Assembly: GCA_958352145.1 (NCBI GenBank)
Contig: CATWNM010000048.1
Location: 1-11,519, forward strand
Source of the DNA: an uncultured Eubacteriales bacterium
GTDB lineage: Bacteria; Bacillota; Clostridia; Oscillospirales; CAG-272
Direction of reading: 5' to 3'
DNA length: 11,519 nt
Below, in pieces: positions 5,943-11,519 of this stretch (positions within the stretch are counted from its first letter, which is position 1; each line of letters opens with the position of its first letter). The translations under genes were made by a program, and so were the position numbers. The notes beneath the pieces were generated by a model, which searched no databases, was not told the origin of the DNA, and worked only from the letters and a program-made list of their open reading frames with translations.

Positions 5943-6842
5943 CTATTCCTGCCAAAATGCATTTAAGCCTTTATTTCGAAACATCAACACCGTTTTCTCA
6001 ATATCTTTGGCAGACGGAATTTTGCATATTCCCATAATATACGGCATATCCAGCGCCGCATATTTACTGCGCGACAGATCATGGTAAGCCAGTATTTTTA
6101 CGCCTGAAACCCTTGGGAACCGAGCAAGATAATCTGCTATTTTTTCCATCTCGCCGGAATTTCTTTCCGGTATATACGGAACACGCACTTCGATATTTTT
6201 GCCTAATGAATATAAATATGCAAAATTTTTCAAAATTGATTTATTGGAAACCCCTGTGCATTGCATATGGGTATTCTCATCAATTGCTTTTATATCAATT
6301 AGGTATAGATTTACATAAGGAATAACGCTTTCAAGCGCGTGCTTAGATGCGTAAAGGCAGGTATCAAGTGCTGTATGCACACCTGCTTTCTGCAAAAGTG
6401 CGAACAGTTCCGCAGCAAAGTCAGGCTGCATAAGTGGTTCGCCGCCGCTGATTGTGACGCCGCCCCCGGAATAGTCAAAAAATTTTTTATCTGCCAGCAA
6501 CTCGGGCAAAATGTCTTTAGGCGTTGCTTTTCGGCCGAAAATTGAAAGCGCATGTCCCTGGCAAACTTTTATGCATTTACCGCATGTGTTGCAAAGCAAG
6601 TGCACATATTTGTGGACGCCGCCCTCTAAAGTATGCGCGCCGTTCGGGCATACTGCGGCACATGCGCCGCAGCCTACGCATTTATGGGCATAATACGCAA
6701 GTTGAAAACTTGTTGTATGACTTTCCGGATTATGACACCAGACGCAACGAAGCGGACATCCTTTCAAAAATAGAGTAGAGCGTATTCCAGGACCATCATG
6801 AATTTCAAAACGTTTAATGTTGAGTACTGTTCCTGAAGACAT
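5943..6842 (-). CDS. Glycyl-radical enzyme activating protein (radical SAM)
   Basis: 299 residues, typical for activases of non-PFL glycyl-radical enzymes. The radical-SAM cluster is C29-x3-C33-x2-C36 (GCPLRCVWCHNPES). Two inserted [4Fe-4S] ferredoxin motifs follow: C55/C58/C61/C65 (CVGCGACAAVCP) and C84/C87/C90/C94 (CNTCGKCIKVC). SAM binding is marked by GGGVTISGGEPLMQ (about 126-139). It uses SAM to abstract a hydrogen from the glycyl residue of the partner enzyme. The ATG overlaps the stop of the upstream glycyl-radical enzyme by one base (TAATG), so the pair is translationally coupled and the partner is clear. Pyruvate formate-lyase activase lacks the ferredoxin insert, which argues against a housekeeping PflA. 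Confidence 0.95.
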   Translation of the reverse strand: MSSGTVLNIKRFEIHDGPGIRSTLFLKGCPLRCVWCHNPESHTTSFQLAYYAHKCVGCGACAAVCPNGAHTLEGGVHKYVHLLCNTCGKCIKVCQGHALSIFGRKATPKDILPELLADKKFFDYSGGGVTISGGEPLMQPDFAAELFALLQKAGVHTALDTCLYASKHALESVIPYVNLYLIDIKAIDENTHMQCTGVSNKSILKNFAYLYSLGKNIEVRVPYIPERNSGEMEKIADYLARFPRVSGVKILAYHDLSRSKYAALDMPYIMGICKIPSAKDIEKTVLMFRNKGLNAFWQE

Positions 6843-9043
6843 TATTCCATTCCCGCCATCCGTTTAATGAAATCGTTTTGAACCACCGGATGCATATTGA
6901 CAAAATATTCATTCCACCCGCATACACGTACCTGAAGCGTCTGATAATTTTCCGGATGCCTCTGTGCGTCCAGCAGCGTGTCTAAGTTTAAAACATTACC
7001 CTGAATGCAGTACCCTCCGCCTGCAAAAAATACTTTTACTAAAGCCATCATGGCATTCAATCCGGCGTCGCCCGCTACAGCTGAAGGATGCACAATAAAA
7101 TCAAGCGGCGCGCCGTCGACAAAGTTTGCGTTATCTATGCGGCAGACGCTCTGAATAAATGCTGTCACGCCATTTTTTTCCATACCGTTTACAGGACGCA
7201 TGTTTTTAGACATGGGCTCTCGCGCAAGACGACCATCAGCAGAAGCGCCGCAGCGTTTGCCATAAACTTCCGCCATGTTAACTGAGTCGCACCCCAACCG
7301 AAAGACGCCACCGGTTGAAGTGGGTTTTCCAATTATTTCATGCGCGCAAAAGTCAAAAATTTCTTTTGCCAGATTATCCGCTTCAGCAATATTATTGCCG
7401 TATTTTACCGGATCCTGCATAATTCTGTTTCTGAGATCCTCCGCGCCTGCCCAATTGTTCCGAAGAATTTTTGCAAGTTCAGACAGCGTCACTTCCCTGC
7501 GCTCATAAACAAATTTTTTTACCGCCAATAGCGAATCGACCGCACTTGCAATCGCAAAACATTTAATTGACTGATTGCGATATTCCATTCCGCAGTCATA
7601 CACATCTTTACCTGATTCCATACAGGAAACAATCGTTCCCGAATAGTAAGGCGACGGATTCGCCTCATGCGCATATAATGCCTGAACATTAATATTGTTC
7701 ATGACGATATCGCAATGCTCATGCAGATAGCTATAGTAAGTCTGCAAAAATTCTTCCCATGACTGTGGTTCTTTTGTCCTCTGTCCAACATATAAACGGC
7801 TCAGAAGATCATAACCGCCGGTAATGGTATATTCGCATGCTTTTACCAGATTGATCCAGGACGCACAAATTCGAGCATCTTCTTTCCCCGGGATAACAGA
7901 TTCATAACAGCCGATCGGTATATAATCATTGGAAACCTCGCGCGAAATGCCGATCCTTTCATAGGCTTTATAAACCGTTTCGTCGTTGATAAGAACCATA
8001 GAAGAATTCCCTTTTCTAATCATCGACATTAATTTTCGCAAAAGCGCGTCGGAAAGATTGCTGCCGCAGCATATATGAATCTTTGGATTGTGAATGTTCA
8101 ATTCTTCGTACGTTTCCAGCATAAGCATAATCAGTTCTGCGCCGAAGCTGTCATCACTCGTCCATGCTTTTCCAATGCAAATCGGTTGATCGGCATATCG
8201 TTTTTCCGCCGCTATTTTCTGCCAAAAATACCGAAACATTTCTTTGACGTTCTCTTTTGTCATAGTTCCATTTTCCAGATCAGAAACATAAAAAGGCGTA
8301 TAAATTTCATCCACAGGGCCGTAAGAGCGACACCGTTCCCTGCCGAGTTCAAACACATTCAGATAAATATGCGTCAGACATAAAACCTGATACAATGTTT
8401 TCGGGGGATTTACAAGCAGCCATGCAAGCGATTCACAATATGCAGCCATTCCCTTTTGATGCGCTGCATCCAACAGCCGCTTCATGTAAGTAAGAAGCGC
8501 TTCAAAAGCAATAATCTCACCATCATAAAAATCCGACTGACGCTGCGTCAAAGTTCCGTTCAAACTTTTCTTCTCTTTTTCCGATTTTGCTCTGTTTAAA
8601 AGTCCGGATGCCCCAAGACGCACCACCTCTTTCCAGTCGGCAACGGTATGCCATACATCTGTATCCGGAGCTGCCAAACCAGTATGAATCAACAGTTTTC
8701 TTTGTTCCCAAATCGCAGGACACCGACGCATGAATGTTTGCTCATAGCGCTCACGAAAAATCATTTCTGACACGGCAGGCGTTGCATCTTTGGTATATTT
8801 GCCGCCATGCCGCAGCTTATCAGGAAACATAGTATGCACATTAATGTCTATTTGCGCGTTTTCAAGCATAATTCGATATACATGAGCAATCAATATCTGC
8901 AGCGGCATTTTGGGATTTTCAGCTATGAATGCCCGAATCATTTTTTCGAGTTCTTCCGGCGCTTTGCCGGAATCGGGATCCCAGTTCCCATTTTCATATT
9001 CGTTTTCAATCCATTTTCGGTCTGAATAAAAATCAGTAATCAA
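6842..9043 (-). CDS. Glycyl-radical enzyme of unknown substrate (PFL-like superfamily)
   Basis: 733 residues from TTG 9043, somewhat short for the superfamily (usually about 760-850). The thiyl radical site is Cys379 in IGCYES, with Glu381 two residues on. This GCxE pattern belongs to glycyl-radical dehydratases, C-N/C-S lyases and decarboxylases. The adjacent Cys pair of pyruvate formate-lyase is absent. The C-terminal glycyl loop is VRVCGWNEYF with Gly709; the usual form is RVxGY, so Trp replaces Tyr and Cys precedes the Gly. Other family blocks are GASADGRLAREPMS, NGVTAFIQSV and QRHPENYQTLQVRV. The start: AGGAG (9052-9056) is 8 bases before TTG 9043, whereas the longer GTG start at 9050-9052 lies within that site. 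No microcompartment-targeting peptide or shell gene is visible. It is encoded between a solute-binding lipoprotein and its activase. Reaction not assignable. Confidence 0.92.
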   Translation of the reverse strand: MITDFYSDRKWIENEYENGNWDPDSGKAPEELEKMIRAFIAENPKMPLQILIAHVYRIMLENAQIDINVHTMFPDKLRHGGKYTKDATPAVSEMIFRERYEQTFMRRCPAIWEQRKLLIHTGLAAPDTDVWHTVADWKEVVRLGASGLLNRAKSEKEKKSLNGTLTQRQSDFYDGEIIAFEALLTYMKRLLDAAHQKGMAAYCESLAWLLVNPPKTLYQVLCLTHIYLNVFELGRERCRSYGPVDEIYTPFYVSDLENGTMTKENVKEMFRYFWQKIAAEKRYADQPICIGKAWTSDDSFGAELIMLMLETYEELNIHNPKIHICCGSNLSDALLRKLMSMIRKGNSSMVLINDETVYKAYERIGISREVSNDYIPIGCYESVIPGKEDARICASWINLVKACEYTITGGYDLLSRLYVGQRTKEPQSWEEFLQTYYSYLHEHCDIVMNNINVQALYAHEANPSPYYSGTIVSCMESGKDVYDCGMEYRNQSIKCFAIASAVDSLLAVKKFVYERREVTLSELAKILRNNWAGAEDLRNRIMQDPVKYGNNIAEADNLAKEIFDFCAHEIIGKPTSTGGVFRLGCDSVNMAEVYGKRCGASADGRLAREPMSKNMRPVNGMEKNGVTAFIQSVCRIDNANFVDGAPLDFIVHPSAVAGDAGLNAMMALVKVFFAGGGYCIQGNVLNLDTLLDAQRHPENYQTLQVRVCGWNEYFVNMHPVVQNDFIKRMAGME

Positions 9044-9051
9044 AGCAAACA

Positions 9052-9056
9052 CTCCT
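9052..9056 (-). promoter_or_regulatory. Shine-Dalgarno site selecting a TTG start for the glycyl-radical enzyme
   Basis: AGGAG on the minus strand lies 8 bases from TTG at 9043-9041 and just after the solute-binding gene stop (9060). The in-frame GTG at 9052-9050 overlaps this site and so would have no spacer. Confidence 0.65.
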
Positions 9057-9059
9057 CTT

Positions 9060-10526
9060 TTAGTTCCACTCGCTTACAACTTGTTTAAAAAATGCATTAA
9101 TCGTATTCAGCTGCGTTTCAGCTTCGGTTTTGTATGCCTCATAGCGAGATGTGAAATTTCGATCATACTCGCGCACCATAAAGATCAGCTGACTGTTATA
9201 ACTGCCTACCTGATAATAATAACCGAAATCAAAGGATAAAGTGGAAAAAATAATATCCAGCATCTCGGCGCTTTCATCGTCGCGCGTACTCTGCCCTACC
9301 AGCGTTTTATCGTAGTACGCGGGCTTCACAATTGTGTAGCCGTAGTAAGCCAGCGCTTCTAAAATAGTGCCGGTCATCTCTGCGTCGTTTTGAATCAACG
9401 GCACGCAATAAAACTGAGAATTATATGGCGATACCATATTGTGATACGAAGTTTGCTCAGACGACAGCTTGGGATAAGGCAAAATCCCAAAATCCGCTTC
9501 CATTGTACGCATGGACGGTATATTGCCCATCGCGGTCATCCAGAACAGCGCTTGATTATTGTTCCACATGCCAGAACCGGTACGGATGTGTCTTTGATAA
9601 CAAAATGCAGAATTTTCATCAAAAATAATATCAAAATATTGCTCCAGAGCGCTGACCGTTCTTTCGTTGTACAGCGAAAGAACAATCTCGCCGTTTTCCT
9701 GCACAGAAGCGCACTTCTCACCGACGCCGTTTATAATTCCCATGATTGCATCGTCCCAGACCAGCACCCCATACAGATCATTTTCGTCCATTTTATCATC
9801 ATGGTTCAGATCCTGACCAACAGATTTAACAAGCTTTTCAAAGCTTTCTAAAGTCCATTGATTTTCCTTGACTAACGAATACGGATTTTCCAGTTCGTAA
9901 TCCTCAAATAATTTTTTATTAAATACTAATGTAAAAACAGAATCGTTGTCCTGATTGGTAATATCGCCGGTTGTAAAAAACATTAGACCGTCTATGGCCA
10001 ATTCGCTGTTTGCCTGTTGATCCCACCATGGTTTTTCAAGATGCAAACCGGGAACCGAGTTTAAATCATATAGCATATTGTTATATGCCAAAACCGACAC
10101 GTCATACCCGGCAACAAGCGCGGCGTCATAAAAGCAGTCGCCCCCTAAAACTGCCTGCGAAATTTTTTGATAACCGGGCCCATTTCCTGTAGAATATGCT
10201 TTCTGTACTACGGCGTCAATATTAATGTTATAATCGCTTTCCACTTTTTGTTTGCGCTGATACATGGCATTATCCAAAGCGACGGATGAAGCCTCCTCAT
10301 ATGAAAAATCGTCATAGGCCACATTTCCCGCCGAAAGGATTGTAAAATCATATCCTTGATAATCTTTAATGTTCGTTTCAAAAACAGTCGATTCAGCGCT
10401 CTCGGTTGTCACATCCGTTTCATTGCTATTCACAGTTGTAACGTCAGGCGAATCGCCGCACCCTGATAATATTATTGCAGCAAGGCCCACAGCAAGCAGG
10501 CATAAAACATTTTTGTACATTTTCAT
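9060..10526 (-). CDS. Extracellular solute-binding lipoprotein (ABC sugar-binding type)
   Basis: 488 residues. The lipoprotein signal has a basic start (MKMYKN), a hydrophobic core and lipobox LSGC with lipidated Cys23. A Thr/Ser/Glu-rich linker follows (about 27-50), then the folded region. Family-1-type solute-binding features include LDNAMYQRKQKVESDYNI (about 84-101), the FTTGDIT block (about 184-190), VFNKKLFEDYELENPY, and WTLESFEKL. Residues 239-250 (DLNHDDKMDEND) form an EF-hand-like loop with Asp/Asn at positions 1, 3, 5, 9 and 12, probably binding calcium, as often seen in this clade of clostridial binding proteins. It would capture a glycan-derived solute at the cell surface. No permease or ATPase gene is in the window. 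Its start overlaps the GH43-like stop by 4 bases (ATGA), with GGAGGAAGGA at 10531-10540. Confidence 0.88.
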   Translation of the reverse strand: MKMYKNVLCLLAVGLAAIILSGCGDSPDVTTVNSNETDVTTESAESTVFETNIKDYQGYDFTILSAGNVAYDDFSYEEASSVALDNAMYQRKQKVESDYNINIDAVVQKAYSTGNGPGYQKISQAVLGGDCFYDAALVAGYDVSVLAYNNMLYDLNSVPGLHLEKPWWDQQANSELAIDGLMFFTTGDITNQDNDSVFTLVFNKKLFEDYELENPYSLVKENQWTLESFEKLVKSVGQDLNHDDKMDENDLYGVLVWDDAIMGIINGVGEKCASVQENGEIVLSLYNERTVSALEQYFDIIFDENSAFCYQRHIRTGSGMWNNNQALFWMTAMGNIPSMRTMEADFGILPYPKLSSEQTSYHNMVSPYNSQFYCVPLIQNDAEMTGTILEALAYYGYTIVKPAYYDKTLVGQSTRDDESAEMLDIIFSTLSFDFGYYYQVGSYNSQLIFMVREYDRNFTSRYEAYKTEAETQLNTINAFFKQVVSEWN

Positions 10527-11519
10527 TGCATCCTTCCTCCAAACAGTTTCTTTTTGTATATGAGTATAATAAGAAGCACTGCCGTCAATGCCACAACCGA
10601 CAGGATCACGACAGTCAAAACCGGTATGCCTTTTGCGAGGTCCGGTTCTTGCGTATGCGGCGAAGAATCCGTTATTGTTACAGAAAAGCTGCCGCCAAGA
10701 CCTTCGTATGCATAATTGCCGCTCAAACGCATGCGGATCGTATATTCACCCGGTTGTACAGGCAAGCCGTCTGCAAATGATATGCCATCAGTTGAATAAC
10801 TGAACAATAAATTTCCAAAGCGCGAATCATACGGTTGGCCGTCGTATATTGTTAATTCTAATATTTCCGGAGTAACGGTCGATAAAACGAGTTCTCCCTG
10901 TGCGATTAAAAAATCGGTATGCTGCTGATCGAATCCGGAAATTTTTTTAAACAGATGCATTTCATTTAAAGCCAGTACAAACTCTGTGTTTAGCGGCGAA
11001 GGATGCCCTTCGCTGCCGAAGTGTACCCCATTTTCATCGACAGTATAAGGTTCCATAAAACAATATCTGCCGCTGGCTGTTGTGGAACCAAGGTATCCAT
11101 GGTAAAGAATATATCTTTCCCTTCCATCCGGCGTCGTAACGGGAGACAGCCCGCCGACGCCGTTTACCTCTTCATTTTTGGAAAAAACCGGCTGCGGACT
11201 TTTTTCCCAGTTGTTTGCGTCAAACAGATCGCCGCCCAGGAATTTCATCTGACCGACACAGTATTCAGTTGTCCAATAACCGCTGGCGGCATACAGGACA
11301 AACAATTCGCCGTTATCTCCATAGATCGGCGTTGCGCCTTCGATAACCGCTGGATACCAAATATCTTCAGATGCACTGTACCCGTAGCCGACGCGTTCCC
11401 AGTCATATTCAGGATTCACAAGCTCCAGAATCGGGCCGGTCACCGTCCACGGATTTTTAAGCTCAGAAAGATACATTGTTTGTTTAAACGCTTCTGTTCC
11501 CCGCCCTGTCTGCCCAATC
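10523..11519 (-). CDS. Membrane-anchored GH43-like glycosidase (5' truncated by the window)
   Basis: The frame is open to the window edge (IGQTGRGTEAFKQT precedes the first Met at 11476), so the N-terminus lies outside. The visible 331 residues begin in the GH43-type five-bladed propeller: NPWTVTGP, NPEYDWE, a VIEGATPIY segment whose Glu is in the place of the GH43 general acid (E46 from Met 11476), YAASGYWTTEYCVGQM, WEKSPQPVF and ILYHG. A C-terminal beta domain (about 205-268) has YDGQPYDSRFG, FSYSTDGISF, GEYTIRM and NYAYEG, like MBG/Ig-type repeats. Then come one transmembrane helix (about 284-307) and a basic tail KKKLFGGRMQ, so the enzyme is anchored with its catalytic part outside. GH43 enzymes act mainly on arabinose/xylose-containing glycans; the catalytic Asp residues are not in the window. 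First visible gene of the operon. Confidence 0.82.
   Translation of the reverse strand, partial: IGQTGRGTEAFKQTMYLSELKNPWTVTGPILELVNPEYDWERVGYGYSASEDIWYPAVIEGATPIYGDNGELFVLYAASGYWTTEYCVGQMKFLGGDLFDANNWEKSPQPVFSKNEEVNGVGGLSPVTTPDGRERYILYHGYLGSTTASGRYCFMEPYTVDENGVHFGSEGHPSPLNTEFVLALNEMHLFKKISGFDQQHTDFLIAQGELVLSTVTPEILELTIYDGQPYDSRFGNLLFSYSTDGISFADGLPVQPGEYTIRMRLSGNYAYEGLGGSFSVTITDSSPHTQEPDLAKGIPVLTVVILSVVALTAVLLIILIYKKKLFGGRMQ

Noticed and set aside
7088..8383. Plus-strand open frames opposite the glycyl-radical enzyme
   Set aside because: They lie antisense to a strongly conserved enzyme, their translations show no domain, and they lack ribosome sites.
6842..9043. Annotation as pyruvate formate-lyase (formate C-acetyltransferase)
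   Set aside because: The adjacent Cys-Cys pair is absent, the site is GCxE, and the activase carries two extra ferredoxin clusters.
9390..9851. 153-codon plus-strand open frame opposite the solute-binding gene
   Set aside because: It is an antisense shadow of the lipoprotein gene with no recognisable content.
1..11519. CRISPR arrays, tRNA or rRNA genes, insertion sequences, phage or toxin-antitoxin modules
   Set aside because: I looked on both strands and saw no regularly spaced direct repeats, cloverleaf-like GTTCGA-type loops, transposase motifs or terminal inverted repeats.

Overview
The window looks like chromosomal DNA of an anaerobic, spore-forming member of the Clostridia (Bacillota). 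The pointers are an oxygen-sensitive indolepyruvate:ferredoxin oxidoreductase, a glycyl-radical enzyme with its activase, a cotJABC spore-coat operon, an S-layer-homology (SLH) protein, and strong AGGAG-type ribosome binding sites. No rRNA, tRNA, CRISPR array, transposase, integrase or phage gene was seen. Genus cannot be read from this sequence.

Layout. Positions 1-2355 (+) hold the iorA (5' cut by the window) - iorB - ACT-domain operon, for fermentative oxidation of aryl-pyruvates from aromatic amino acids plus a probable amino-acid-sensing partner. It ends at a strong rho-independent terminator (2374-2416). On the minus strand, 4196-2428 carries an exported SLH protein followed by a cytoplasmic Cu/Zn superoxide dismutase. 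A perfect 10-bp inverted repeat lies between them, and its second arm contains the dismutase Shine-Dalgarno sequence. Divergently, 4349-5572 (+) is cotJA-cotJB-cotJC, tightly packed, with a Mn-catalase-like CotJC.

Positions 5573-5942 contain no intact gene. They hold the decayed 3' end of an SGNH/GDSL hydrolase on the minus strand and a hairpin that works as a minus-strand terminator.

From 11519 down to 5943 (minus) lies the most interesting part, a four-gene, tightly coupled operon. In order it encodes a membrane-anchored GH43-like glycosidase (5' cut by the window), an extracellular solute-binding lipoprotein, a glycyl-radical enzyme of unidentified substrate, and its radical-SAM activase. 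Junctions are a 4-bp ATGA overlap, a gap of about 16 bp, and a 1-bp TAATG overlap. The SGNH remnant and terminator sit just downstream on the same strand, as if an esterase once closed the operon.

The glycyl-radical enzyme has a GCxE thiyl site rather than the Cys-Cys pair of pyruvate formate-lyase. Its glycyl loop is unusual (RVCGW instead of RVxGY). It is coupled to surface glycan cleavage and solute capture. This is my candidate for an undescribed system; its substrate cannot be told from sequence alone.
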